From Anabaena sp. PCC 7108 (GTDB lineage Bacteria; Cyanobacteriota; Cyanobacteriia; Cyanobacteriales; Nostocaceae), in NCBI RefSeq assembly GCF_000332135.1, contig NZ_KB235896.1, forward strand, positions 5,029,356 through 5,093,355: a stretch of DNA of 64,000 nucleotides, given 5' to 3'. The translations under genes were made by a program, and so were the position numbers. The notes beneath the pieces were generated by a model, which was not told the origin of the DNA, did no database searches, and worked only from the letters and a program-made list of their open reading frames with translations. Below, piece by piece: positions 35,298-44,027 of the stretch. How positions within the stretch are numbered: position 1 is the first letter of the stretch; the number at the start of each line of letters is the position of its first letter.

Positions 35298-35858
35298 GTG
35301 AGCCAATCTGACACACCCAACAACCAAGTTTTATCTACTGAAGTATCGCAGTTGCGTCAAGAGTTGCAACTTCGAGATCAGTTAGTGCAACAGCTATCTC
35401 AAGAACTATTCCGACTAGTAAAGGGTAATACCAATTTTATCCCTCAACGGTCTGAGTCTGAGTGCGATTTGAGTCAATTAGAAGCCTTACGGGAGCAACT
35501 CCAAGCTGTTGAACAGCAAGTGACGTTCTACCAGGATGAAATTACATCTCGTGATGCCGAAATATACCAATTGCGACAGTCAGTCCAAGAACTAACTGAT
35601 CGTAGTCGAATGTTGGAGCAAGTTGTGCAAGAACTGCCCCAAATTTATCGGCGTAAATTTGAGGAACGCATGACTCCAGTTAGAGATAAGGTGGCAATTC
35701 TCCAACGAGAAAATAGGCAACTACAGGCAGAACTACAAAGTGTGAGTTATCGGTTAGCACTAAAAACTCGTCACGCCAGTCACAGTGGTATTGATTTACC
35801 AAATTTCTCTACTACTATATCTGAACCAAGTAATATCTCCGCTCCCCAAAATGCTTAA
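35298..35858 (+). CDS. Conserved coiled-coil protein of unknown function
   Basis: The 186-residue protein is almost wholly predicted coiled coil from about 8 to 155 (EVSQLRQELQLRDQLVQQL, then LEALREQLQAVEQQVTF), followed by a short Ser/Pro/Asn-rich tail. There are no cysteines in a pattern, no signal peptide and no membrane segment. It begins with GTG at 35298. Similar coiled-coil proteins occur in many cyanobacteria, but I know of no function. It is a single gene downstream of rpsF. Confidence 0.68.
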   Translation: MSQSDTPNNQVLSTEVSQLRQELQLRDQLVQQLSQELFRLVKGNTNFIPQRSESECDLSQLEALREQLQAVEQQVTFYQDEITSRDAEIYQLRQSVQELTDRSRMLEQVVQELPQIYRRKFEERMTPVRDKVAILQRENRQLQAELQSVSYRLALKTRHASHSGIDLPNFSTTISEPSNISAPQNA

Positions 35859-35884
35859 TATATTCTCTTTAACACCATCGCAGT

Positions 35885-36011
35885 CATACCAAATTAATCT
35901 GAAGCTGCATTGAATAAAGTTTTAAGGACAAATACCATAGATGCACACAGACAAATACACATAAGTTAATGGGTTTCATGATTCTGTGCAACCTGAGATT
36001 AAATTGGTATG
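35885..36011. repeat. Fold-back repeat, 127 bp, with 16-bp near-perfect arms
   Basis: CATACCAAATTAATCT (35885-35900) and AGATTAAATTGGTATG (35996-36011) are inverted with one mismatch. TGCACACAGA and TCTGTGCA inside them give a second pair. Such CATACCAA-ended sequences recur in Nostoc-type genomes and may be a non-autonomous mobile element. Confidence 0.65.
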
Positions 36012-36109
36012 AACAACGAAAAATAATCTCCGTGGCTTTAGCCCGGAGAGTGTTAAAATTTACTATTTTTTTCTGAAGAAAATTGAGATTGAGCTAGATA
36101 ATACCAGAT

Positions 36110-36442
36110 TTAAACCTTGACGCTAGAGAATATATCTTCGTAACTGCTAAATATCTCAAACACTGAATCTAAGTGCGTGAGTTCTAAAATCAATCTGACA
36201 GGGGCTTGCACGTTGCAAAGTACTAAGCGACAACCACTTTCACGCACTGCTTTCAGTCCTTGTACCAGGGGGACTAACCCAGAACTATCCATGAAATCAA
36301 CTGCTGATAGATCGATAACCCACAGTTGTTGAGGCTGGGGATTAATTCTAGCCATTTGTTCGCTTAATGCCGTACCGCCGTCTAAATCTATGCTTCCTTG
36401 GGGTTTAAACAAAATAACTTGATGTTCTTGTGTAAGAGTCAT
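36110..36442 (-). CDS. STAS-domain protein (anti-sigma factor antagonist type)
   Basis: The 110-residue protein is a single STAS domain. VDFMDSSGLVPLVQGLKAV at about 50-68 holds the serine phosphorylated by anti-sigma kinases in SpoIIAA/RsbV relatives. IDLSAVDF before it and CRLVLCNVQAPVRLILELTHLD after it complete the fold. Partner-switching control by a kinase and phosphatase is inferred; neither is in the window. It stands alone on the minus strand, with a 365-bp gap upstream. Confidence 0.88.
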   Translation of the reverse strand: MTLTQEHQVILFKPQGSIDLDGGTALSEQMARINPQPQQLWVIDLSAVDFMDSSGLVPLVQGLKAVRESGCRLVLCNVQAPVRLILELTHLDSVFEIFSSYEDIFSSVKV

Positions 36443-36807
36443 GAATTTAAGTGTGTAGTTGAAACGCTATGAAAAAATTAGTTTTCATTAATACTGTTTT
36501 TAGTCAACAGTATATTTACTGACTTGATCCGATGGTTCGGGACTTACCGCAATTATAGTTGATCTAAATTGATCCAGTGTTTTTGTCGTATAATTTGTGA
36601 TAGATTATCTCAATATAAGCATAAGAGCCTAGTAATTTCGGTAGCAAATTTATCTGTTACGAAATTTTTATAAAAAGTAAGAATTGTTATAATTTTTTGA
36701 TAACCTAACGGAAAAAATATTTTTGAAGCAGCGTTTTGATTGACACCCTAACCAAAAACAAGCAAAGATATAGTAAAAGTAAAAATTTGTAAAGTCGGCG
36801 GTGTTGG
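36443..36807. other. 365-bp AT-rich gap between divergent STAS and DedA genes
   Basis: No gene, repeat array or clear hairpin is seen. It should hold the promoters of both the STAS gene (minus) and the DedA gene (plus), but no boxes are convincing. Confidence 0.35.
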
Positions 36808-37437
36808 ATGTCTCTTGAGCTAATTTCACTAGAAAACATCCAAGAAATTGCCCGTAATTACGGTTATTGGGCAATTTTTTTAGGAATTTTGCTAGAGAAT
36901 TTGGGCATTCCTCTTCCTGGTGAAACCGTGACTTTAGTAGGCGGTTTTCTGGCTGGCAGTGATGAACTAAATTACTGGCTGGTTCTCGGTGACGCTGTTG
37001 CAGGTGCTGTCATTGGCGGTAACTGCGGCTATTGGATTGGTAGAGTTGGTGGTTGGCCTTTCTTGCTACAAGTAGGAAAAATATTCCGCATATCTGAAGC
37101 ACGACTACTGAGTATTAAAGAACAATTTAGTGAAAACGCTGCTAAAGCTGTATTTTTTGGGCGATTTTTTGCATTGCTAAGAATTTTTGCTGCACCACTT
37201 GCTGGTATTGCCGAAATGTCCTTTGGGAAGTTCTTGGTATACAACTTGGCCGGGGCATCTGCCTGGGCTAGTGTGATGGTGACTTTAGCTTTCTTTGCAG
37301 GCAAAATTATTTCCTTAGAACAATTAGTGACTTGGGTCAGCAAATTTGCAATTTTGGCGCTATTAATCTTAGTTGTTGTGATTGTTGTGCCTATTTGGTG
37401 GGAATCTCGCCAAATCAAACAGGAAACTGGGGAATAG
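36808..37437 (+). CDS. DedA-family (VTT domain) membrane protein
   Basis: The 209-residue membrane protein contains the DedA/VTT core. IFLGILLENLGIPLPGETVTLVGGFLAG has the re-entrant loop with Glu and Pro, and VFFGRFFALLRIFAAPLAGIAEMSFGKFLVYN has the conserved FGRF-x-P/L-R-x-x-x-A-G-x-A series. Four to five hydrophobic segments are visible. DedA proteins are required for membrane homeostasis, and some flip undecaprenyl phosphate or other phospholipids. It converges with argG across a gap filled by two heptamer arrays. Confidence 0.9.
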   Translation: MSLELISLENIQEIARNYGYWAIFLGILLENLGIPLPGETVTLVGGFLAGSDELNYWLVLGDAVAGAVIGGNCGYWIGRVGGWPFLLQVGKIFRISEARLLSIKEQFSENAAKAVFFGRFFALLRIFAAPLAGIAEMSFGKFLVYNLAGASAWASVMVTLAFFAGKIISLEQLVTWVSKFAILALLILVVVIVVPIWWESRQIKQETGE

Positions 37438-37471
37438 GTAATTGGTGATAGGTAATTGGTAATGGGTAATT

Positions 37472-37520
37472 GGGGATTGGGGATTGGGGATTGGGGATTG
37501 GGGATTGGGGATTGGGGATT
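37472..37520 (+). repeat. (GGGGATT)7 heptamer array
   Basis: Seven perfect units of GGGGATT on the plus strand, preceded by degenerate GGTAATT units from 37441. The plus strand has G4 runs spaced by three bases, a classic G-quadruplex pattern. It lies within 35-85 bp after the DedA stop. Confidence 0.92.
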
Positions 37521-37550
37521 GGGAAGAGGTTATAAATAATTCTCTCCCCT

Positions 37551-37634
37551 GCACCCTGCACCCTGCACCCTGCACCCTGCACCCTGCACCCTGCACCCTG
37601 CACCCTGCACCCTGCACCCTGCACCCTGCACCCT
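37551..37634 (-). repeat. (GCACCCT)12 heptamer array
   Basis: Twelve perfect units of GCACCCT. The minus strand reads AGGGTGC repeatedly, so G3 runs spaced by four bases lie on that strand, just downstream of the argG stop (37654). The perfect copies suggest recent slippage expansion. Open frames that read CRVQGAG repeats through it are artefacts. Confidence 0.93.
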
Positions 37635-37653
37635 GCACTGGTTAATTGTGAGT

Positions 37654-38859
37654 TTACTGATTCCTGGTGTGCTGCGCCCAAATGCGAGTTGGGAGTCCCC
37701 AGACGTAAATAAAGCCTTCTGCGGCTTTGTGATCAAATTGGTCTTCAGCGCCGTAGGTGGCTAAGTCTGGTGTGTAGAGGGAATTATCACTCCAACGGCC
37801 AACTATGGTGGCGTTACCTTTGAAAAGTTTTAACCGCACCACACCAGAAACTCGTTCTTGTGTTTGTTGAATAAAGGCATCTAATGCGGCTTTAAGTGGG
37901 CTGTACCAAAGTCCGTTGTATACCAATTTGGTGTAGGTATCTTCAATACCCCGCTTGTATTGACTGACATCGGCAGTTAAAGTGAGACTTTCTAAGTCAC
38001 GGTGGGCGTTAATAAGAACTACCATTGCGGGTGATTCGTAAATTTCCCGGGATTTGATGCCTACTAAGCGGTTTTCAATCATGTCAATCCGCCCAATCCC
38101 ATGATTACCAACGATTTTATTGAGTTGTTCAATTAACTCAACTGGGTTTTTGGATGTACCATTGATTGTAGTAGGAAGCCCTTTTTGGAAGCCAATTTCT
38201 AGATATTCCGGCTCGTTAGGAGTATCAGCTATAGCTTTGGTCATTTCATAGATTTCTTCTGGTGGTTCGTTGGCTGGATCTTCCAACGTACCAGCCTCAA
38301 TACTACGACCAAGCAAGTTTTTATCTATACTGTAGGGGGAAGATTTTTTGACTGGTGTAGGAATTCCAAATTGCTCACCATAGGCGATGGTTTCTTCCCG
38401 ACTCATTCCCCATTCTCTAGCTGGTGCTAGTATCTTTAGATTGGGATTTAGGGCTGTACAGGAAACATCAAAGCGTACTTGGTCATTACCTTTGCCAGTA
38501 CAACCGTGAGCGATCGCATCCGCACCATATTTTGCTGCCGCTTCTACTAAGATTTTAGCAATCAACGGCCGAGCTAGTGCTGTTCCTAAAGGATAACGAT
38601 TTTCATAGAGGGCGTTGGCTTGAATCGCGGGAAATGCGTAATCTTTAATGAAGATATCTTTAACATCTGCTACCAGCGATTCACTTGCACCCGATTTCAG
38701 GGCTTTTTCTCGAACTGGTTCTAATTCATCTCCCTGGCCTAAATCTGCTGCTAGGGTAATTACCTCTTCTACTCCCCACTCTTGCTTTAAGTAGGGAATG
38801 CAAACTGAAGTATCTACTCCACCAGAATATGCCAGAACAACCTTTTTGGCGCGACCCAT
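37654..38859 (-). CDS. argG: Argininosuccinate synthase
   Basis: The 401-residue enzyme condenses citrulline and aspartate with ATP to argininosuccinate in arginine synthesis. The ATP-binding loop [18 protein letters not shown] is at about residues 6-23. [13 protein letters not shown] near 115 and [10 protein letters not shown] near 190 match the family. ATG 38859 is chosen because GGAG stands 7 bases before it and MGRAKKV is the family start. A GTG at 38871 overlaps that ribosome site. It converges with the dedA gene across the heptamer arrays. Confidence 0.97.
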   Translation of the reverse strand: MGRAKKVVLAYSGGVDTSVCIPYLKQEWGVEEVITLAADLGQGDELEPVREKALKSGASESLVADVKDIFIKDYAFPAIQANALYENRYPLGTALARPLIAKILVEAAAKYGADAIAHGCTGKGNDQVRFDVSCTALNPNLKILAPAREWGMSREETIAYGEQFGIPTPVKKSSPYSIDKNLLGRSIEAGTLEDPANEPPEEIYEMTKAIADTPNEPEYLEIGFQKGLPTTINGTSKNPVELIEQLNKIVGNHGIGRIDMIENRLVGIKSREIYESPAMVVLINAHRDLESLTLTADVSQYKRGIEDTYTKLVYNGLWYSPLKAALDAFIQQTQERVSGVVRLKLFKGNATIVGRWSDNSLYTPDLATYGAEDQFDHKAAEGFIYVWGLPTRIWAQHTRNQ

Positions 38860-38946
38860 TAGTTTCTCCACTTAGGAAAACAAAGAATGAGTCATTATTA
38901 TATCTGACTTGCCTAGCGTATATTTTCTTATGCAACGGTAATCTAA

Positions 38947-38974
38947 TTAAAAATTAAAAATTAAAAATTAAAAA
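38947..38974. repeat. Heptanucleotide tandem repeat (TTAAAAA)4
   Basis: Four perfect TTAAAAA units about 90 bp upstream of the argG start, in the region expected to hold the argG promoter. Confidence 0.85.
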
Positions 38975-39113
38975 TCCTGACCCCATAAGCTGTTTATTGA
39001 TTTAAAGAATAGATTATCCGTACAAATATGGTATCTTACAATTCAGATCAGGTCACTTAAACAGGTGTTTTTTTCAGAAACCGTGACTTTGTTATATTTG
39101 TCTTATTCTAAAT

Positions 39114-40082
39114 ATGGGCAATAGTGTTTTGGGCAAAACTGTGTTTTTTAGTATTGTAATTCCAACTTATAATCGCTTGCCAATTTTGCAAAAGTGTCTC
39201 CGTGCTTTGGAAATGCAGAAGTTAAGCAACGAAAATCATATCCAAGGTTATGAGGTTGTGTTGGTAGATGATGGTTCTACTGATGGTACTTTGGAGTGGT
39301 TAGCAGTACACAAAGATGAGTTTCCTCATGTGCGCTGTTTTGAACAAGATCATGCTGGGGCTGCTGCTGCGCGAAATTTGGGGGTTGAAAAAGCAGAAGG
39401 TGACACAATTATTTTTATTGATAGTGATTTAGTGGTTTTGCCTAAGTTTTTACAAGCTCATACAAATGCTTTAGTACAGGGAAGGGAGAAATTAGGAAAC
39501 GACAGTTTTTTTACTTACGGTGCTGTAATTAATACTTGTAATTTTGAAAATCCTACTGCTGAACCTTATAAAATCACAGATTTTTCTGCTGCTTTTTTTG
39601 CTACGGGTAATGTGGCTATTCCCAAACATTGGTTAGAAGCAGCGGGTTTATTTGATAATAGTTTTCAACTTTATGGTTGGGAAGATTTAGAATTAGGCGT
39701 AAGGTTAAAAAAATTAGGTTTGCAATTAATTAAATGTCCTGAAGCCGTTGGTTATCATTGGCATCCACCTTTTAGTTTACAGCAAATTCCTAAATTAATT
39801 GATCAGGAAATTCAAAGAGGAAGGATGGGCGTTTTGTTTTATCAAAAGCATCCCACATGGGAAGTAAAGATGATGATTCAAATGACTTGGTTTCATCGGT
39901 TACTATGGGGAATTCTTTCTGTAAATGGGTTTTTAAATGAAAGAACTATGGCTCCGTTTTTGCAATGGTTGATTAATATTGGTAAGCCACAGTTGGCTTT
40001 GGAAATTGCGCGGATTTTCTTGAATTGGTATAATGTGAAGGGTGTTTATGCTGCTTATGAGGAGATGCAGGATAATTCGTAA
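39114..40082 (+). CDS. GT2-family glycosyltransferase
   Basis: The 322-residue enzyme has FSIVIPTYNRLPILQKCL, VVLVDDGSTDGTLE near 55, and TIIFIDSDLVVLP near 108 (the DxD metal site). YGWEDLELGVRLKKLG follows near 200 and provides the acid on the acceptor side. The C-terminal third is hydrophobic-aromatic and probably touches the membrane. It lies away from the main polysaccharide cluster, on the opposite strand, between argG and a dehydrogenase gene, so its substrate could be a glycolipid or a different glycan. It has no operon partners. Confidence 0.87.
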   Translation: MGNSVLGKTVFFSIVIPTYNRLPILQKCLRALEMQKLSNENHIQGYEVVLVDDGSTDGTLEWLAVHKDEFPHVRCFEQDHAGAAAARNLGVEKAEGDTIIFIDSDLVVLPKFLQAHTNALVQGREKLGNDSFFTYGAVINTCNFENPTAEPYKITDFSAAFFATGNVAIPKHWLEAAGLFDNSFQLYGWEDLELGVRLKKLGLQLIKCPEAVGYHWHPPFSLQQIPKLIDQEIQRGRMGVLFYQKHPTWEVKMMIQMTWFHRLLWGILSVNGFLNERTMAPFLQWLINIGKPQLALEIARIFLNWYNVKGVYAAYEEMQDNS

Positions 40083-40207
40083 TGCTCCCTTCGGGAGAGC
40101 TACGCTAACGTAATTCGTAATTAAATCAGTGATAGTTTTCTCACGCAAAGGAGCATGGGAGATTTAAAATAATCATATACATCTGTGAATCCTGATTCTG
40201 ACAATAA

Positions 40208-41164
40208 TTACGAATTCATTTCTAACAACACTTTTAAAACCCCTTTGGTTTTGGCTTTTTCAAAAGCCTCTAAACCTTGAGAAAGGGGATAATGGGCATG
40301 AATTAAAGATTGAATATCTACCTTTCCTGTCGCTAACAATTCCAACGCTGGAATAAAGGGACCGCAACGAGAACCAATTAGAGTAATTTCATCTACCACC
40401 AAAGCAGAAGCATCTAAACTGAGATTTCCCGAATATGTACTTTTTAAGATTAATGTCCCACGAGGACGTAAAGCCCGACGAGCAGTAGTAAAACCTTCGG
40501 GATTTCCTGTACAATCAACGGAGATATCAAAATATTTATCGGTTACAGCATCAGCTAAACCGGTTTTAATTCCTCTCGCTGCTAAATTTACTAATTTATC
40601 TTTATGTCTTCCTACTACTAATAACTCACAACCTGTTAAAGCTAAAGTTTGAGCTATTAATTGTCCTAATTTACCATCTCCTACTACTAAAACTCGGTCA
40701 TCTTTACATATTTGCACTTGTTGTTGAATTTCCAAAGCTGCGGCTATAGGTTCGGTAAAAGTTGCAGCTTCTGTGGAAACATTTTCCGGGACAAGATGCA
40801 AATTTTTAATAGGTAAAGATAAATATTCTGCAAAAGCACCATGACGATTAACAATACCTAAAACTGTGCGATTTTCGCAATGAGTTGATTGTCCCCGACG
40901 ACAAAATCGACAATAACCACAAGCAGCGTTAATTTCACCTACGACTCTTTGATTAATTAAATTATCTGCACCTTTTTCCACAACACCAACAAATTCATGG
41001 CCGATAATGCCAGTATAGGGATAATAACCTTTAATTAATTCTAAGTCAGTATTACAAATCCCCGCCCGCAAAACCCGCACTAAAGCCTCTCCCGGTGGTG
41101 GTTTGGGAATGGGAATATCGGTGCGTAATTGTAATTGATTATTTTCTAGCCAAAGTCCTTTCAT
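40208..41164 (-). CDS. Zinc-dependent medium-chain dehydrogenase (MDR/alcohol dehydrogenase-like)
   Basis: The 318-residue protein has the MDR pattern. Catalytic-zinc residues lie in AGICNTDLELIKG and GIIGHEFVGVV. The structural-zinc cysteines lie in CGYCRFCRRGQSTHC (near 88), and the nucleotide-binding glycine motif in VLVVGDGKLGQLIAQ (near 160). It is shorter than most MDR enzymes (about 340-350). The substrate is unknown. It starts a three-gene minus-strand group with the inositol-phosphatase-like gene (21 bp away) and the BCD/PucC transporter gene. That setting weakly suggests a link to pigment or lipid metabolism, such as BchC-like dehydrogenases. Confidence 0.82.
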   Translation of the reverse strand: MKGLWLENNQLQLRTDIPIPKPPPGEALVRVLRAGICNTDLELIKGYYPYTGIIGHEFVGVVEKGADNLINQRVVGEINAACGYCRFCRRGQSTHCENRTVLGIVNRHGAFAEYLSLPIKNLHLVPENVSTEAATFTEPIAAALEIQQQVQICKDDRVLVVGDGKLGQLIAQTLALTGCELLVVGRHKDKLVNLAARGIKTGLADAVTDKYFDISVDCTGNPEGFTTARRALRPRGTLILKSTYSGNLSLDASALVVDEITLIGSRCGPFIPALELLATGKVDIQSLIHAHYPLSQGLEAFEKAKTKGVLKVLLEMNS

Positions 41165-41185
41165 AATTTTGTCAGTAGTCAGTTG

Positions 41186-41992
41186 TTAAAATTTCACACC
41201 TTCTAAAAATGGTGTAAATATTGGAATTACATCTGAATTACTGACAACCATGGTCGGAAAAGAGCGATCGCTATAATCCATTCCGGGCGATAATGGAAAA
41301 GGCTCAGAATTCAGAGATACCCACGTACCTCCAGCAGCTTGCACAATTACCCAAGCACCTGCAATATCCCATACCTTTGGTGTAGCTTCAACTCCTCCCA
41401 AAACCGCACCAGTAGCGACTGTGAGAAAGTTATAACTAGCAACCCCTAACATCCGCAGTTTACAGGGAAAGCCGGGTTGAATAATGGCGGTACTGCGAGA
41501 ACAAAGGTTAAAGAAGTGGTTTTTGCTCGGAGCATCATTACTTGTATGAATGGGATGATTATTTAAAAATGCTCCCGTTGGCGTTGTTAAGCCTGATGAA
41601 CCCGCCCAAAATCCGTGAAAGGCTTGATTTAATGGTGGCGCGTAAACATAGCCAAAAATGGGCGTTCCTCGATAAAGCAGACCCAGAGAAATCGACCAAA
41701 TCGGAATTCCTCTAGTAAAATTGGTTGTACCATCCAAAGGATCAATTACCCAACACCATTCTTTATCAGGAAAAGTTAGATCACTTTCTTCGCTCAAAAT
41801 GCCATAACCTGAGAAAGTAGAAACAATGGCATCTCGAATTTCTTGATCTGCCCATTTATCTGATTTTGTTACTAAACTACCATCAGCTTTTTGAGAAGCT
41901 TGAACTTTCCCAAATTCCTGCATTAATTGCTTTCCCACTCTAGTCGTAGTGGTTTCTGCAAAGTCTAAAATTGTATCCCAAAAATCGTTCAT
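41186..41992 (-). CDS. Inositol monophosphatase family protein
   Basis: The 268-residue protein has the IMPase fingerprints. GILSEESD is the first metal Glu region (about 70), and WVIDPLDGTTNFTRGIP is the Mg2+-binding D-P-L-D-G-T core (near 87). VWDIAGAWVIVQAAGG is the C-terminal Asp (near 215). These Mg2+-dependent enzymes hydrolyse small phosphate esters such as inositol-1-phosphate, histidinol phosphate or fructose-1,6-bisphosphate. The specific substrate cannot be told. It lies 21 bp upstream of the dehydrogenase gene in the direction of transcription. Heptamer arrays separate it from the BCD transporter gene. Confidence 0.87.
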   Translation of the reverse strand: MNDFWDTILDFAETTTTRVGKQLMQEFGKVQASQKADGSLVTKSDKWADQEIRDAIVSTFSGYGILSEESDLTFPDKEWCWVIDPLDGTTNFTRGIPIWSISLGLLYRGTPIFGYVYAPPLNQAFHGFWAGSSGLTTPTGAFLNNHPIHTSNDAPSKNHFFNLCSRSTAIIQPGFPCKLRMLGVASYNFLTVATGAVLGGVEATPKVWDIAGAWVIVQAAGGTWVSLNSEPFPLSPGMDYSDRSFPTMVVSNSDVIPIFTPFLEGVKF

Positions 41993-42004
41993 TTTTATTA
42001 GTTA

Positions 42005-42112
42005 GGGAATAGGGAATAGGGAATAGGGAACAGGGAACAGGGAACAGGGAATAGGGAACAGGAAAAATCACCAATCACCAATTACCAATCACCAATCACC
42101 AATCACCAATCA
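42005..42112. repeat. Two adjacent heptamer arrays: GGGAAYA and CCAATCA
   Basis: About eight GGGAATA/GGGAACA units (42005-42060) are followed by about six CCAATCA-type units (42069-42112). They fill the 124-bp space between the BCD transporter stop and the inositol-phosphatase start, so they lie in the leader of the latter. Confidence 0.85.
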
Positions 42113-42116
42113 TCGA

Positions 42117-43550
42117 TTAATCTAAATCACTTTCTAAAACAGAAGCTAAAGCTTGTTTGGTGTTGGTTTGAAACTCTGTCACATTAACACGATTCAAAAA
42201 CCAAATTGATACCAACATTCCCGCAGCTTCTAACGCAAATACCAACCCATAAGCTAATACTAAGTTATCTGGTAACAATCTGCGCCCCACATCTAAAACA
42301 GTACCACCAATTACAGTTGCGATTCCTCTAGATATAGACTGAGCCAGTCCCCAAGCGCCAATAAATGTACCTGCGGCTTCGGCAATTGTTAAATCTAGCA
42401 TTAAACTCACTGCTGCGGTGGTGACAAAACCAGTAGCTAAACCAAATAAAACTAAAGTTGATTTCAGCACAGATGGATTCGCCGAAAATCCTGAAAAACC
42501 TAGTAATAAAGCGGCAAATGCTACTAAAATACAACCTAATTTTATTGTTCTCCTTTTACCCAAACGGGGGACAATAAAAAAACCTGTAATCCCATAGGAA
42601 ATTAGAATACCTGTTCCATAAAAAACATTGAGTTTGGTACTTTCCGCTAAGGGCATTTTAAAGACTTGTCCCGCATAAGGTTCTAAAATGGGATCTTGCA
42701 TAAACAAGCTAATAGTCATCACTAATAAAAAGGTGAAAAATAAACCTGTTTGCGGACTAGCTGTTAAGATTTTCCACGCACCACTTAAAGTAATACTATC
42801 TTCCCGGTTTCCTGGAGTGGAACGGTTGAAAAAACGAGAATATTTTTTTTCTACACCTACAGTTGCGACAATTGCTAAACAAAAAACTATTCCCGGAACA
42901 ATCTGAAATAATCTATTTATTGCCGCTTGTAAAGTTTCTATGGGTGCGTCTGTGGTTAATTGCTGCAATAAGCTAGAACTAATAATTGCCCCAACTATAA
43001 TCCCTACCATCAACATTGACCAAACAATACCGACAACTTGGGAACGGTTGTCTTCTTCGGAAATATCAACTAATAAAGCTGCAAAAGCTGTACCACTAGC
43101 GCAAATGGCCAGTCCATAAACTGCGAAAACTAAACCTAGAACCGCTGTCCAACCGATTGTTTGGGTAGTCCATACCCACTTATCACCAATATTAGCGGCA
43201 TTTAACTGCCACATTACTTGTACCGCTAAAAAAGCTGCGATCGCAAATATTCCTGCTCCTACCCATACATAAGCCGTGCGATGATAACCTAACAACGGTT
43301 TAGAATCGGACATTTGACCAAACAAAATCCGCGTTGGTGCGACAAATGAAGGTAATGCTAACACCAAAGCCACCAATGTGGCCGGAATTGCGATTTCCTG
43401 AATCATGACTCGGTTGAGTACCCCCAGAGTCAAGATAGCCATCATACTCAACCCCATTTGAAATAATCCTAGCCGGAACATGGTCAAAATGTTGACCTTT
43501 GGTAGAGCTAGGGGTTGATTTGGGGTATCAAAAGTATCACCAATTGCCAT
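42117..43550 (-). CDS. BCD/PucC-family MFS transporter
   Basis: The 477-residue membrane protein has about twelve helices and the BCD (bacteriochlorophyll delivery, PucC) features. These include FRLGLFQMGLSMMAILTLGVLNRVMI at the N-terminus, and FVAPTRILFGQMSDSKPLLGYHRTAYVWVGAG, the family's version of the MFS loop 2-3 motif. GPuc-like turns with Gly-Pro follow, and GAWGLAQSISRGIATVIGG lies near the end. PucC relatives assist light-harvesting complex assembly or pigment handling. Cyanobacterial members are of unproven role. ATG 43550 is preferred. A TTG at 43601 would add 17 residues. It is near a MITE-like element (43747-43867). Confidence 0.85.
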   Translation of the reverse strand: MAIGDTFDTPNQPLALPKVNILTMFRLGLFQMGLSMMAILTLGVLNRVMIQEIAIPATLVALVLALPSFVAPTRILFGQMSDSKPLLGYHRTAYVWVGAGIFAIAAFLAVQVMWQLNAANIGDKWVWTTQTIGWTAVLGLVFAVYGLAICASGTAFAALLVDISEEDNRSQVVGIVWSMLMVGIIVGAIISSSLLQQLTTDAPIETLQAAINRLFQIVPGIVFCLAIVATVGVEKKYSRFFNRSTPGNREDSITLSGAWKILTASPQTGLFFTFLLVMTISLFMQDPILEPYAGQVFKMPLAESTKLNVFYGTGILISYGITGFFIVPRLGKRRTIKLGCILVAFAALLLGFSGFSANPSVLKSTLVLFGLATGFVTTAAVSLMLDLTIAEAAGTFIGAWGLAQSISRGIATVIGGTVLDVGRRLLPDNLVLAYGLVFALEAAGMLVSIWFLNRVNVTEFQTNTKQALASVLESDLD

Positions 43551-43746
43551 AGCTACTTTTTGTATTGTTGACAAGATATTGATATTATCGCTTCTAATCA
43601 AAATCTTAAGGTATAGTGGCCATGAGAATCACAACCTTTATCTCTCGCAGTTGAAGTGAAGCGAGGTAGGTTAGGTATAGGAAAATTACCACTTTCTCTA
43701 TTTTTAATCTAAAATATAGAATCTAAAATTGAATCATGGAAAATTG

Positions 43747-43867
43747 GGCGTTGCTGAATTAAGGGATAAAAGTCAACAATTCCATTTCCCAAATTTTTAC
43801 TCTTTGAGACTCTGCGTGATCAAAATATATAATTTTATTCACATATATAATTTTATTCACCAACGCC
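43747..43867. mobile_element. MITE-like element, divergent copy C (121 bp)
   Basis: It begins GGCGTTGCTGAAT like copies A and B and ends CAACGCC, giving inverted GGCGTTG/CAACGCC ends. The flanks GAAAATTG (43739-43746) and GGAAATTG (43868-43875) match at 7 of 8 positions, a likely 8-bp target duplication that has since mutated. The interior differs from copies A and B, with AT-rich repeats of ATATAATTTTATTCAC. Confidence 0.7.
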
Positions 43868-43924
43868 GGAAATTGACTGATGATGAATTTGGCGAGCTAC
43901 AAAAAATTATCCACCCTTGAGACA

Positions 43925-44013
43925 ATTTTAGATTTTAGATTGGCGATTTTAGATGAGGAAAAATCATTAATCCCTAGATTTTTAATCCAAAATCTAAAAT
44001 CCAAAATCCAAAA
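43925..44013. repeat. Heptamer repeats (TTTTAGA / AAAATCC types)
   Basis: TTTTAGATTTTAGATT begins near 43925 and AAAATCTAAAATCCAAAATCC lies near 43991. The two halves are partly inverted relative to each other and lie directly downstream of the DEAD-box helicase stop. A weak terminator role is possible. Confidence 0.7.
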
Positions 44014-44027
44014 TTGAACTAATCGGT

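Larger units (their letters stand above)
43551..44027. other. 477-bp gap with a mobile element and heptamer repeats
   Basis: Holds the 121-bp MITE-like element (43747-43867) and TTTTAGA/AAAATCC heptamer arrays (43925-44013). A 63-codon frame at 43729-43920 runs through the element and is an artefact. The promoter for the BCD transporter should lie within 43551-43740. Confidence 0.6.

Noticed and set aside
37472-37634. CRISPR array
   Set aside because: Units are 7 bp long and head-to-tail with no spacers.
37369-37736. Open frames reading CRVQGAG repeats
   Set aside because: They are produced by the (GCACCCT)12 array. All three frames of the same strand give repeats, and no homology or ribosome site is present.
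43729-43920. 63-codon frame across the MITE-like element
   Set aside because: Its codons are the mobile element and its flanks; the internal IYNFIH repeats come from a short DNA repeat.
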